Assembly: GCF_017312405.1 (NCBI RefSeq) | Contig: NZ_BLTG01000096.1 | Coordinates: 255 to 64,254, forward strand | DNA: 64,000 nt | Source of the DNA: Mycobacterium sp. PO1 | GTDB taxonomy: Bacteria; Actinomycetota; Actinomycetes; Mycobacteriales; Mycobacteriaceae | Direction: 5' to 3' | In this document: positions 1 through 8,099 of the stretch, piece by piece | Numbering within the stretch: position 1 is the stretch's first letter | How the letters are laid out: every line of letters begins with the position of its first letter | Notes under the pieces: generated by a model | Database searches by the model: none | The model's input: only the letters and a program-made list of their open reading frames with translations | What the model was told of the DNA's origin: nothing | Translations under genes and position numbers: made by a program

Positions 1-483
1 TGGGCGACGCTGATCGCGCTGCTCGTCGACGGCGTGCCGGCGGTCGGTGTCATCAGCGCCCCGGCCCTGGGGCGGCGCTGGTGGGCCGCCGAAGGTCGGG
101 GCGCGTTCGCCTCATTCGGCGACTCGACGCGGCGGCTGTCGGTGTCGGAGGTCACCTCTCTCGACGCGGCGAGCCTGTCCTACTCGGACCTGACCACCGG
201 GTGGGAGGACGCCCGCTCACGGTTCGTCGAGCTCACCGACGCAGTGTGGCGCGTCCGCGGCTACGGGGATTTCTGGTCGTACTGCCTGGTCGCCGAGGGC
301 GCGGTGGACGTCGCGGTGGAGCCGGAGGTCAAGCTGTGGGATCTCGCGCCGCTCGACATCCTGGTCCGCGAGGCCGGGGGCGCGTTCACGGATCTGGCGG
401 GACGGCCTGGCCCGCACGGCGGAAGCGCGGTGGCCACCAACGGTGCCTTGCACGAGGCGGTGCTGGCGGCGTTGACGCGCTGA
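1..483 (+). CDS. hisN: Histidinol-phosphatase, inositol monophosphatase family (5' end outside window)
   Basis: This is the C-terminal 160 residues of an inositol-monophosphatase-fold enzyme; the reading frame is open from base 1. The stretch GDFWSYCLVAEGAVDVAVEP followed by KLWDLAPLDILVREAGG is the metal- and substrate-binding end of the family, with the conserved W-D-x-A-P aspartate. In actinobacteria this form acts as HisN, which dephosphorylates L-histidinol phosphate in histidine synthesis. A matching gene (Rv3137) lies just before fadE24 in M. tuberculosis, and fadE24 follows here, which supports the name. The N-terminal metal ligands are off the window, so specificity within the family rests on resemblance and synteny. 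Confidence 0.85.
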   Translation, partial: WATLIALLVDGVPAVGVISAPALGRRWWAAEGRGAFASFGDSTRRLSVSEVTSLDAASLSYSDLTTGWEDARSRFVELTDAVWRVRGYGDFWSYCLVAEGAVDVAVEPEVKLWDLAPLDILVREAGGAFTDLAGRPGPHGGSAVATNGALHEAVLAALTR

Positions 484-622
484 CGGCGACGGACCGGCGG
501 CAGCGCGGGCCCGGTAATCGCGGGGTCGGTGGCGGCGACGGGCGGTTCCCGTTCGGGGTCGTGCGCCGGCCGTTCCGGGACCCCCTTCGCACACGGGCAG
601 CCCAGGAGCGAGATTCACTGTG

Positions 623-686
623 AGGTGCATTACACCTGCACGCAACTTACTGGACGGTCAGATCGCGTACCTTACTCTGGAGTCAG
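623..686 (+). promoter_or_regulatory. Candidate control region upstream of fadE24
   Basis: The 249-base gap between hisN and fadE24 carries two 16-base elements of the form CTTACTNNNNNGTCAG, at 646-661 and 671-686, exactly 25 bases apart. Just upstream is a short inverted repeat, AGGTG-CATTA-CACCT, at 623-637. Repeated elements before an inducible lipid gene suggest a regulator site, but no known regulator motif is recognised. The rest of 484-732 holds no gene that I can support. Confidence 0.4.
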
Positions 687-732
687 TTGCGCAGACCGCG
701 CAGCGCGGACCACCACACGAGGGCAGCTGACC

Positions 733-2130
733 ATGACGAACACCCTCCCGTCCAAGCGGACCGGCGCCGAGAGCGCCGTGGGCCTGCAGAAGCACAAGCG
801 CTCCGCCACCGACATCGGGTTGGCCCTGATCACTCCGCTGCTGGGGCAGGAGTTCCTGGACAAGTACAACCTGCGCGATCCACTCAACCGCGGCCTCCGG
901 TACGGAGTGCGAACCGTGTTCTCCGCGGCCGGCGCGTCGACGCGGCAGTTCAAACGCGTTCAGGGTCTGGCAAAGCCGCCGACCCGGCTCGGCGCACCGC
1001 GGCCCGCGAGCGGTTCCGACTATTTCGACCTGACACCCGACGACGACCAGAAGATGATCGTCGAGACGGTCAACGAGTTCGCCGAGGAGATCCTGCGGCC
1101 CGCCGCTCACGACGCCGACGAGGCGGCGGTCTACCCGCCCGACCTCATCGCGAAAGCCGCCGAGCTCGGCATCACGGCCATCAACGTCCCCGAGGACTTC
1201 GAGGGAATCGCCGAACACCGCAGCACGGTCACCAACGCGCTGGTCGCCGAAGCCCTCGCTTACGGCGACATGGGTCTGGCACTGCCGATCCTGGCGCCCG
1301 GCGGCGTCGCGTCCGCGCTGACGCACTGGGGCAGCGCCGACCAGCAGGCCACCTATCTGCGGGAGTTCGCCGGCGAGAACGTGCCGCAGGCGTGTGTCGC
1401 GATCGCCGAGCCGCATCCCCTGTTCGACCCGACCGCGCTGAAGACCACGGCGGTGCGCACCCCCAGCGGTTACCGCCTCGACGGGGAGAAGTCGCTGGTC
1501 CCCGCGGCCGCCGACGCCGAGATCTTCATCGTCGCCGCACAGCTCAACGGCAAGCCGACGCTGTTCATCGTCGAGGCCGACACCGACGGGCTCACCGTGC
1601 AGGCCGATCCGAGCATGGGTATCCGGGCGGCCGCGCTCGGTCGCGTCAAGCTCGAGAAGGTCATGGTTCCGCTGAGCGCGCGCCTCGGCGAGGACGACGC
1701 CGGCGCCGACGACTCCGCGCGGATCTATTCGGAGGCGATCGCGCTGTCCCGGCTGGGCTGGGCGGCGCTGGCCGTCGGCACCTCGCACGCCGTGCTCGAC
1801 TACGTCGTCCCCTACGTCAAGGAGCGGGAAGCCTTCGGCGAGCCGATCGCGCACCGCCAGTCGGTCGCGTTCATGTGCGCCAACATCGCGATCGAACTCG
1901 ACGGGCTGCGGCTCATCACCTGGCGCGGCGCCGCCCGCGCCGAACAGGGCCTGTCGTTCGCCCGCGAGGCTGCGCTGGCCAAGAAGCTCGGCAGCGACAA
2001 GGGCATGCAGATCGGCCTCGACGGGGTGCAGCTACTCGGTGGCCACGGCTACACCAAGGAACATCCGGTCGAGCGCTGGTACCGCGACCTGCGGGCCATC
2101 GGCGTCGCCGAAGGCGTCCTCGTTCTGTGA
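733..2130 (+). CDS. fadE24: Acyl-CoA dehydrogenase FadE24
   Basis: This 465-residue acyl-CoA dehydrogenase starts at ATG 733 after GAGGGCAG. The N-terminal all-alpha part is preceded by a 95-residue leader. The middle beta domain and the C-terminal helical domain (QLLGGHGYTKEHPVERWYRD) follow in normal order. The C-terminus stops at VAEGVLVL, shortly after the place where a classical enzyme has its catalytic Glu and FAD-binding tail. That fits the less catalytic partner of a two-subunit mycobacterial acyl-CoA dehydrogenase, with FadE23 as the other subunit. In M. tuberculosis fadE24 and fadE23 are known to be induced by isoniazid. It presumably acts in fatty acid or sterol side-chain beta-oxidation; the substrate cannot be read from the sequence. 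Confidence 0.88.
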   Translation: MTNTLPSKRTGAESAVGLQKHKRSATDIGLALITPLLGQEFLDKYNLRDPLNRGLRYGVRTVFSAAGASTRQFKRVQGLAKPPTRLGAPRPASGSDYFDLTPDDDQKMIVETVNEFAEEILRPAAHDADEAAVYPPDLIAKAAELGITAINVPEDFEGIAEHRSTVTNALVAEALAYGDMGLALPILAPGGVASALTHWGSADQQATYLREFAGENVPQACVAIAEPHPLFDPTALKTTAVRTPSGYRLDGEKSLVPAAADAEIFIVAAQLNGKPTLFIVEADTDGLTVQADPSMGIRAAALGRVKLEKVMVPLSARLGEDDAGADDSARIYSEAIALSRLGWAALAVGTSHAVLDYVVPYVKEREAFGEPIAHRQSVAFMCANIAIELDGLRLITWRGAARAEQGLSFAREAALAKKLGSDKGMQIGLDGVQLLGGHGYTKEHPVERWYRDLRAIGVAEGVLVL

Positions 2131-2150
2131 CACCGGTGTTTGGCGCCGGC

Positions 2151-2180
2151 GTTCTCCGGCGTTCTCCGGCGTTCTCCGAC
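2151..2180 (+). repeat. Three copies of a 10-base repeat between fadE24 and fadE23
   Basis: The decamer GTTCTCCGGC is repeated at 2151-2160 and 2161-2170, with a one-base variant at 2171-2180. It occupies the 108-base spacer ahead of the fadE23 ribosome binding site. It looks like a slippage expansion and encodes nothing recognisable. Confidence 0.8.
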
Positions 2181-2238
2181 AATGGCATCCATCAACAACG
2201 GCGTTCTTCAACCCCGGCAGTCCGTAAGGAGACCTGAT

Positions 2239-3450
2239 ATGGCAATCAATCTCGAGATGCCGAAAAAGCTGCAGGCGGTCATCGAAAAGGGCCACCAGGG
2301 CGCGGCGGAGATGCTGCGGCCGATCTCGCGCAAGTACGACCTCAAAGAGCATGCCTACCCCGTCGAACTCGACACGCTGGCGGACCTGTTCGAAGGCATC
2401 TCCGAGGCCAAGACCATCTCGTTCGCCGGCACCGATGCATTCCGTGACGCAGACGGGCCGAAGGGCAACATCAACGGCGCCAACATGTCGGCGTTGCTCA
2501 ATGCGCTCGAAGTGAGTTGGGGCGACGTGGCGTTGCTGCTGTCGGTGCCCCGCCAGGGGCTTGGCAACGCGGCGATCTCGTCGGTGGCGACCCCCGAACA
2601 GCTGGAGAAGCTCGGCAAGGACGTGTGGGCGGCGATGGCGATCACCGAGCCGGGTTTCGGCTCGGACTCGGCCGCGGTGAGCACCACCGCTGTTGTCGAC
2701 GGCGACGACTACGTCATCAACGGCGAGAAGATCTACGTCACCGCAGGTTCTCGGGCCAGCCACATCGTGGTGTGGGCGACGCTGGACAAGACCAAGGGCC
2801 GGGCCGCGATCAAATCGTTCATCGTGCCGCGCGACTACCCCGGCGTCACCGTCGAGCGACTCGAGAACAAGCTCGGCATCAAGGCTTCCGACACCGCGGC
2901 CATCCGATTCGAGGATGTGCGCATACCGAAAGACAACCTGCTGGGCAGCCCCGACATCAATGTCGAGAAGGGCTTCGCCGGCGTCATGGAGACCTTCGAC
3001 AACACCCGCCCGATCGTCGCCGCGATGGCCGTCGGCGTGGCGCGTGCCGCGCTGGAGGAGCTCCGCAAGATCCTCACCGACGCCGGCATCGAAATCTCCT
3101 ACGACAAGCCGGCCCACGCCCAGAGCGCGCCGGCGGCGGAATTCCTGCGGATGGAGGCCGACTGGGAGGCCGGCTACCTGTTGACGGTGCGTTCGGCGTG
3201 GCAGGCCGACAACAAGATCCCGAACTCGAAGGAAGCCTCCATGGGCAAGGCCAAGGCCGCGCGCGTGGGCAGTGACATCACCCTGAAGGCCGTCGAGATG
3301 GCCGGCACCACAGGGTATTCCGAGCAGGCGCTACTCGAGAAGTGGGCCCGAGATTCGAAGATCCTCGACATCTTCGAAGGCACCCAGCAGATTCAGCAGC
3401 TGGTGGTCGCCCGCCGGCTGCTCAACCTGACCTCGGCGCAGCTGAAGTAG
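2239..3450 (+). CDS. fadE23: Acyl-CoA dehydrogenase FadE23
   Basis: This 403-residue acyl-CoA dehydrogenase starts at ATG 2239, placed by AAGGAG at 2226-2231. It has the FAD/substrate signature (AAMAITEPGFGSDSAAVSTTA, split at AITEPGFGSDS) and the C-terminal block KILDIFEGTQQIQQLVVARR, which carries the catalytic-type Glu missing from the neighbouring FadE24. The pair probably forms a mixed tetramer that oxidises an acyl-CoA to the 2-enoyl-CoA. It lies 108 bases after fadE24 on the same strand and is probably co-transcribed. Full length for the family; no anomalies seen. Confidence 0.9.
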   Translation: MAINLEMPKKLQAVIEKGHQGAAEMLRPISRKYDLKEHAYPVELDTLADLFEGISEAKTISFAGTDAFRDADGPKGNINGANMSALLNALEVSWGDVALLLSVPRQGLGNAAISSVATPEQLEKLGKDVWAAMAITEPGFGSDSAAVSTTAVVDGDDYVINGEKIYVTAGSRASHIVVWATLDKTKGRAAIKSFIVPRDYPGVTVERLENKLGIKASDTAAIRFEDVRIPKDNLLGSPDINVEKGFAGVMETFDNTRPIVAAMAVGVARAALEELRKILTDAGIEISYDKPAHAQSAPAAEFLRMEADWEAGYLLTVRSAWQADNKIPNSKEASMGKAKAARVGSDITLKAVEMAGTTGYSEQALLEKWARDSKILDIFEGTQQIQQLVVARRLLNLTSAQLK

Positions 3451-3458
3451 TCTGCGCG

Positions 3459-4460
3459 CTAGCCCAACTCGCCCTTGACGATGACGCGGGTGCGGCCGGT
3501 GACGCTGCCCCCGATGAAGGTCGAGAGCACATCGGGAAGATCACGGATCGAGATGTCCGTGGTGAGCCGGTCGAGATGGCGGGGCTTGAGCTCACCCTCG
3601 AGCTGGCCCCACACCTGCCTGCGCGCGGCCATCGGCAACTGCACCGAGTCGATGCCGGCGAGCGTCACTCCGCGCAGGATGAACGGCATGACCGTCGTCG
3701 GCAGGTCGGCCGAACGCGCCAGACCCGAGATCGCCGCCACGCCGCCGTAATTGAGCGTGCTCAGCGCGTAAGCCAGGGTGTCACCGCCGACGCTGTCCAC
3801 CACCCCGGCCCATCGGGACTTGCCCAGCGGGCGGACCTTCTCCCCCTCCCCGGGCAGCCTCCCGATCACCTCAGTGGCGCCCAGCTCCATCAGCCAGTCA
3901 TGGGAATCGGTCTTGCCGGTCGAGGCCACCACCTCGTAGCCGAGTCCGGCCAACAGGTCCACGCTGACGCTGCCCACCCCGCCGGTGGCGCCGGTGACCA
4001 GCACCGGACCGTCGGCAGGTGAGACACCCCCGGTGCGCAGCGCGTTGACGCTCATCGCAGCAGTGAATCCGGCAGTACCGATGGCCGCGGCCTCCCCGGT
4101 GCTCAGCGCATCGAGGCGCACCACGTGATCGCCGGGCAGCCGGGCCTTCTCGGCGTAGCCGCCGTGCCGGGCGGTGCCGATGTCGTAGCCGTGAGCGACG
4201 ATCCGGTCTCCCACCGCGAAGTCCGGCGAGGAACTCGCGCTCACCGTTCCCGCCAGGTCGATGCCGGGGATCAGCGGATAAGACCGTGCCACGCCGCCCT
4301 TGGGCGTGACCGCCAGGGCGTCCTTGTAGTTGACCGACGAGTACTCCACCGCGATCTCGACGTCACCGTCGGGCAGGAAGGATTCGTCGAGCACCTCCCC
4401 GCGCAGCACGATGCCGCCCTCGGCATCCTCATGGGCCACCATCGCGTTGAATTCCGCCAT
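3459..4460 (-). CDS. Acrylyl-CoA reductase-like MDR oxidoreductase (AcuI/YhdH type)
   Basis: A medium-chain reductase without zinc ligands. SSVNYKDALAVTPKGGVARS near the N-terminus and VTGATGGVGSVSVDLLAGLG in the Rossmann part are typical of the YhdH/AcuI branch, whose members reduce acrylyl-CoA or related enoyl substrates with NADPH. The frame opens at 4469, but a second Met at 4460 (MAEFNAMVAHEDAEGG) fits the usual family N-terminus better, giving 333 residues. It converges with fadE23, leaving 8 bases between the stops. M. tuberculosis has fadB4 (Rv3141) at the equivalent place; whether this is its ortholog is uncertain, because the gene at 44406 looks more like the quinone-oxidoreductase type. 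Confidence 0.8.
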   Translation of the reverse strand: MAEFNAMVAHEDAEGGIVLRGEVLDESFLPDGDVEIAVEYSSVNYKDALAVTPKGGVARSYPLIPGIDLAGTVSASSSPDFAVGDRIVAHGYDIGTARHGGYAEKARLPGDHVVRLDALSTGEAAAIGTAGFTAAMSVNALRTGGVSPADGPVLVTGATGGVGSVSVDLLAGLGYEVVASTGKTDSHDWLMELGATEVIGRLPGEGEKVRPLGKSRWAGVVDSVGGDTLAYALSTLNYGGVAAISGLARSADLPTTVMPFILRGVTLAGIDSVQLPMAARRQVWGQLEGELKPRHLDRLTTDISIRDLPDVLSTFIGGSVTGRTRVIVKGELG

Positions 4461-4486
4461 GACGGCCACAGTAGCCCCGCACGAAA

Positions 4487-4516
4487 GAAGCCCCCGGCCG
4501 TGGGGCCGAGGGCTTC
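4487..4516 (-). terminator. Intrinsic terminator after the antigen 85 gene
   Basis: The stem GAAGCCC/GGGCTTC continues inward with GGCC/GGCC. Read on the minus strand it lies 15 bases after the antigen 85 stop and is followed by a short T-rich stretch (TCTTTCG). It also separates the antigen 85 gene from the start of the AcuI-like gene. Confidence 0.75.
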
Positions 4517-4531
4517 TGTTCGTCGTGGGGA

Positions 4532-5506
4532 TCAGAGCAGATGAGCCTGCAGGTCCGGCTTCATGGCCTGCAGCTCCGCTCCCCAGTACGCCCAGTTGTG
4601 GGTGCCACTGTTCGGGAAGTTGAACACGCCGTTGTTGCCGCCCGCCGCGATGTAGTTGTCGCGGAAGGTCTCATTCGTGCGGATCGTCAGTCCCTCGAGG
4701 AACGTGGCGGGCAGGTCGCCGCCGCCGAGCTCGTTGGGCTGGCCGTTGCCGCAGTACACCCAGATGCGGGTGTTGTTGGCGACCAGCCGCGGGATCTGCA
4801 CCATCGGGTCGTTGTACTGCCAGGCCGGATCGGTCTCGGCCGGACCCCACATGTCGTCGGAGCTGTAGCCGCCGGCGTCACCCATCGAGATGTTGATCAG
4901 GAAAGGCCACCAGCCCTCGGACGGGTTCAGGAAGCCCGACATCGAGCCGGCGTAGGTGAACTGGTCCGGGTGGTGGGCAGCGAGCACCAGAGCGGAGCTG
5001 CCTGCCATCGACAGACCGACCGCGGCGGTACCGGTGGGCTTGACCTCCCGGTTTGCCTGCAGCCAGCCGGGCAGCTCCTGGGTCAGGAACGTCTCCCAGT
5101 TGTAGGTCAGGCAGCCGTTGTTGCCGCAGGCCGGCTTGTACCAGTTCGAGTAGAAGCTGGACTGCCCGCCCACCGGCATCACGACCGAGATTCCGGAGTC
5201 GAGGTACCACTCGAACGCCTGGGTGTTGATGTCCCAACCGTTGAAGTCGTCCTGCGCGCGGAGGCCGTCGAGCAGGTAGAGCGCGGGCGAGTTCGGGCCG
5301 CCGCTCTGGAACTGCACCTTGATGTCGCGCCCCATCGAGGGCGACGGCACCATCAGGTACTCCACCGGCAGACCCGGCCGGGAGAACGCCCCGGCGGTGG
5401 CCGAACCGCCGACCACGCCGACCAAGCCGGGCAGCAGGGCCGCGGCCATGGCCGCCACACCGAGCCGGCGCGCCCAGCGCCCAGCAATCCTGTCAAGAAG
5501 TCTCAT
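4532..5506 (-). CDS. Antigen 85 family mycolyltransferase (secreted)
   Basis: A 324-residue precursor. The signal peptide ends at ATAGA before residue 41, and the mature start FSRPGLPVEYLMVPSPSMGR is the antigen 85 hallmark. GLSMAGS carries the nucleophile Ser166 (mature 126), Glu271 is the likely acid, and THNWAYWG holds His303. The Cys127-Cys132 pair is kept. The enzyme moves mycolic acids onto trehalose and arabinogalactan in the cell envelope. It is closest in style to FbpA/FbpB, but the stretch near residues 190-215 (GFLNPSEGWWPFLINIS) and the HNWA motif differ from the usual paralogs, so no letter is assigned. The start at 5506 gives a proper signal peptide; longer frames to 5740 do not. 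No strong ribosome binding site is visible. Confidence 0.92.
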   Translation of the reverse strand: MRLLDRIAGRWARRLGVAAMAAALLPGLVGVVGGSATAGAFSRPGLPVEYLMVPSPSMGRDIKVQFQSGGPNSPALYLLDGLRAQDDFNGWDINTQAFEWYLDSGISVVMPVGGQSSFYSNWYKPACGNNGCLTYNWETFLTQELPGWLQANREVKPTGTAAVGLSMAGSSALVLAAHHPDQFTYAGSMSGFLNPSEGWWPFLINISMGDAGGYSSDDMWGPAETDPAWQYNDPMVQIPRLVANNTRIWVYCGNGQPNELGGGDLPATFLEGLTIRTNETFRDNYIAAGGNNGVFNFPNSGTHNWAYWGAELQAMKPDLQAHLL

Positions 5507-5841
5507 ACCGTCAATCCATCCATCTTCCGGTACCGCCTGGAGCGGGTTGTCCTGGGATCCCGACCTGGTCGCCGACGGTACAGCAATGGGTTCACCGCGC
5601 CGTCTGACCACTCCGAATCTGCCGAATAGCGTGCGGAGGGGTCGAGAATCTTCAGTTGTCGCGATTGCAGTAAAACATGAGAATTGGACGGGATAAAGCC
5701 CGGCCACGCCCAACGCTGCAATTCTGACGCATGAAGCCAATTTGACGACCGGGCAAATGGACCGGTCGAAAGGCTGCCAGGTGGCGGACTGACGAAACGG
5801 TGACCACAGTTCGGCCCTCGCGCGTTCAGTAGGCTCCGCTG
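5507..5841. other. Divergent intergenic region, 335 bases
   Basis: This gap lies between the antigen 85 gene (leftward) and a TetR gene (rightward) and must hold both promoters. It is less GC-rich around 5640-5720 than the genes. I found no clear inverted repeat, RNA gene or conserved small ORF in it. Frames that extend the antigen 85 gene upstream run through it but look non-coding. Confidence 0.5.
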
Positions 5842-6405
5842 ATGGCGAGCAGCCCCTCCAACTCCGGCAGATTGTCCGTCGACGACTGGATTCAGGCGGG
5901 TTTCTCCATTCTGGCCGAGGACGGTCTCGAGGCGCTCAAGATCGACCGGTTGTGCGCCCGATTGGGGGTCACGAAGGGCAGCTTTTATTGGCATTTCAAA
6001 GACATGGCCAGTTATCGCACCGCTGTCGTGCATGCGTGGGCCGAGCTTCGCGATCGGGATCGCAGCGATTTCGGCGCGCTGGCCGATCTGGCCCCCCGCG
6101 AGCGGTTGAGCAGGATGATGGCCTCGCTGACCGGACTGCGGCAATGGAACCTCGAACGGGCCATGCGCGAATGGGCCCGGACCGACCGGGCGGCTGCCGA
6201 CAGCGTCCATGCCGCTGACCAGCGGGTACTGATGGCGGTGCGACAAGCCTTTGTCGACGCCGGCTTCTCCGCGGCGGACGCCGACCTGCGGGCCAACGCG
6301 ACGTTCGCAGCCGGCATCGGGTTTCTGCACATCTTCGCCGCCCCGCCCGACGAGCGGCTCACAGATCAACGGCAGCGTTTTCTGGACCTGATGCTCACAC
6401 AATGA
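5842..6405 (+). CDS. TetR family transcriptional regulator
   Basis: This 187-residue protein has an N-terminal helix-turn-helix (residues about 14-60; LGVTKGSFYWHFKDMASYRT is the recognition helix plus hinge) and a ligand-binding C-terminal part. The next gene on the same strand begins 36 bases downstream, and an inverted repeat (6412-6429) lies between them. This suggests that it controls the monooxygenase gene and perhaps the whole catabolic block. The ligand is unknown. Confidence 0.88.
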   Translation: MASSPSNSGRLSVDDWIQAGFSILAEDGLEALKIDRLCARLGVTKGSFYWHFKDMASYRTAVVHAWAELRDRDRSDFGALADLAPRERLSRMMASLTGLRQWNLERAMREWARTDRAAADSVHAADQRVLMAVRQAFVDAGFSAADADLRANATFAAGIGFLHIFAAPPDERLTDQRQRFLDLMLTQ

Positions 6406-6411
6406 CGCTTT

Positions 6412-6429
6412 CCATACCAAACAGTATGG
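6412..6429. promoter_or_regulatory. Candidate operator CCATAC-N6-GTATGG
   Basis: A perfect 6-base-arm inverted repeat lies in the 36-base gap between the TetR gene and the monooxygenase gene, 13 bases before the ATG at 6442. Size and position fit a TetR-type operator; no experimental link exists. Confidence 0.5.
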
Positions 6430-6441
6430 TACGTTCTGCGC

Positions 6442-7605
6442 ATGCTCTCGTCGGTCGCCTGCGCTGCGTTCACGCCGGATTTCGTCACCCGCCTGGCCGA
6501 ACGGGCCGCTGAAGGCGAGCGGCTTCGGCGACTACCGCCCGACACGGTGTCCGACCCCGCTGTCGCCGCCTTCGTCGAGCTGTTGGTTCCCGCGCGCTAC
6601 GGGGGCACCCAAGCGCCGTTTCGGGAGATCCTGCAACCCGTCCGCCAGATGGCACACGGGTGCGCCTCGAGCGCATGGACCATCGGGTTCTACGCCCTGC
6701 ACAACTGGATGCTGGCGCTGTTCAGTGAGCAGGCGCAGGCGGAAGCCTTCGCGACCCGGCCCTTCCTCGCACCCGCCCCGCTGGCCCCGACTGGTCACGG
6801 CACCGCGTGCGACGGCGGCATGCGGTTGACGGGGCGGTGGTCGTGGGCGACGGGTGTGATGGACGGCAACTGGATCATGGTGGGCGTGCTGCGCGAGAAC
6901 CGCGACGGCATCCGGCCTGTCCTGGCGCTCCTGCCGATGGCCCACGCGCGGATCGAGGATGTCTGGCACACCGACGGCATGCGCGCGACGGGCTCCAACG
7001 ACGTCGTGATCGACGACGCCTTCGTCCCCGAGCACCGCATCGTCTCGGTGGCCGACATCTACTCCGGCGCGGCCCCCGGGGCCGCGGTGCACGACTGCCC
7101 GACCTACCGCTGGCCCATGGTGCCGGCGCTGGCCCTGCTGGCCGCGATGCCCGCACTGGGCAGCGCCGAGCGCGCGACCGAGATCTATGCCGAACGCCTC
7201 GCCGAGCGCTTCCTGGCTTATGAGGGCGTCATGCAGAAGGACAAACCGATCGCCACCGCCCACCTGGGGCATGCGCAGGTGCGGCTGCGGGCGTTGCGCG
7301 CACTGGTCGCCGACACCGTCGCGCGGATCGACGAGCTCGTCGACGCGGACGAGCCGGTCGCACGTGAGGTGCGTGGCCAGGCCAGGCTCGCCGCGGCCCA
7401 CGTGGTCCACGAGTCACGGTCGGTGATCGCCGACCTCCTCGGGGCATCCGGGGCGAGTGCTCATTTCCTGGACAATCCGCTGCAGCGCATCAAACGCGAT
7501 GTCGACGTGATCGCCGGGCATGTGGTGTTCGACTACGACACCAGCCGAGAGCTCGCAGGAGCGCTGACAATAGGGGTGCCGATTGCGCGTACGGCGATGG
7601 TCTGA
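6442..7605 (+). CDS. Acyl-CoA dehydrogenase-fold flavin monooxygenase (HsaA-like)
   Basis: This 387-residue protein has the acyl-CoA dehydrogenase fold but the sequence style of two-component flavin-dependent hydroxylases. Typical features are the short N-terminus with LLVPARYGG, then HGCASSAWTIGFYALHNWML, MRLTGRWSWATGVMDGNWIM and WHTDGMRATGSNDVVID, and a C-terminus with HFLDNPLQRIKRDVDVIAGH. Relatives hydroxylate phenolic rings using reduced flavin supplied by a separate reductase. A small F420/flavin-type reductase gene follows at 7639, and a ring-cleaving dioxygenase-like gene at 8100. The substrate is not known; an aromatic compound is the best guess. Confidence 0.75.
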   Translation: MLSSVACAAFTPDFVTRLAERAAEGERLRRLPPDTVSDPAVAAFVELLVPARYGGTQAPFREILQPVRQMAHGCASSAWTIGFYALHNWMLALFSEQAQAEAFATRPFLAPAPLAPTGHGTACDGGMRLTGRWSWATGVMDGNWIMVGVLRENRDGIRPVLALLPMAHARIEDVWHTDGMRATGSNDVVIDDAFVPEHRIVSVADIYSGAAPGAAVHDCPTYRWPMVPALALLAAMPALGSAERATEIYAERLAERFLAYEGVMQKDKPIATAHLGHAQVRLRALRALVADTVARIDELVDADEPVAREVRGQARLAAAHVVHESRSVIADLLGASGASAHFLDNPLQRIKRDVDVIAGHVVFDYDTSRELAGALTIGVPIARTAMV

Positions 7606-7638
7606 ACACCAGCCGACCCGACCAGGAAGGGGCCCACC

Positions 7639-8028
7639 ATGGCCGACACCGTCCGGGACCGCATCACCCGGTTCTTCCAGAAGAACGTCGCGAATCAGGT
7701 GATGAGACGAATGCCGTTCCAGACCCTGCTCGAGACGACGGGGCGCAAATCCGGTGAGCCGCGCAGGACACCGGTGGGTGGGCGGCGCGTCGACGACTCG
7801 TTCTGGTTCGTCTCCGAATTCGGCGAGAGATCGCACTACGTGCGCAACATCATGGCCGACCCCCGGGTGCGGGTGCGGGTCAACGGACGCTGGCACCGTG
7901 GCACGGCGCACCTGCTCCCCGACGACGACACCGAGGCGCGACTGCGTGAGCTGCCGCAGTTCAACAGCATCGGGGTGCGCACCTTCGGGACCAACCACCT
8001 CACCGTCCGCGTGGACCTCGTGGACTGA
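7639..8028 (+). CDS. Nitroreductase-family deazaflavin (F420)-dependent oxidoreductase
   Basis: This 129-residue split-barrel protein belongs to the Ddn-like/DUF385 group, which is abundant in mycobacteria. Visible hallmarks are LLETTGRKSGEPRRTPV near residue 35, FWFVSEFGERSHYVRNI, and ADPRVRVRVNGRWHRGTAHL. Members bind the deazaflavin F420 and reduce quinones, nitro compounds or similar acceptors. It lies 33 bases after the monooxygenase gene, so it could supply reducing power or act on a product of the pathway. ATG 7639 is preceded by AGGAAGGGG. Confidence 0.82.
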   Translation: MADTVRDRITRFFQKNVANQVMRRMPFQTLLETTGRKSGEPRRTPVGGRRVDDSFWFVSEFGERSHYVRNIMADPRVRVRVNGRWHRGTAHLLPDDDTEARLRELPQFNSIGVRTFGTNHLTVRVDLVD

Positions 8029-8063
8029 GGAGACGACAACGCCATTGACCCGCAGAAAAAACA

Positions 8064-8085
8064 AAAGTAATTTCATTTTTACTTT
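8064..8085. promoter_or_regulatory. AT-rich palindrome AAAGTAA-N8-TTACTTT
   Basis: A perfect 7-base-arm inverted repeat sits in a strikingly AT-rich patch (8055-8086) that ends 14 bases before the dioxygenase-like ATG. The ribosome binding site GGAGGAGG follows directly. The position fits an operator overlapping a promoter for 8100-12548. Confidence 0.6.
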
Positions 8086-8099
8086 GATGGAGGAGGGTC

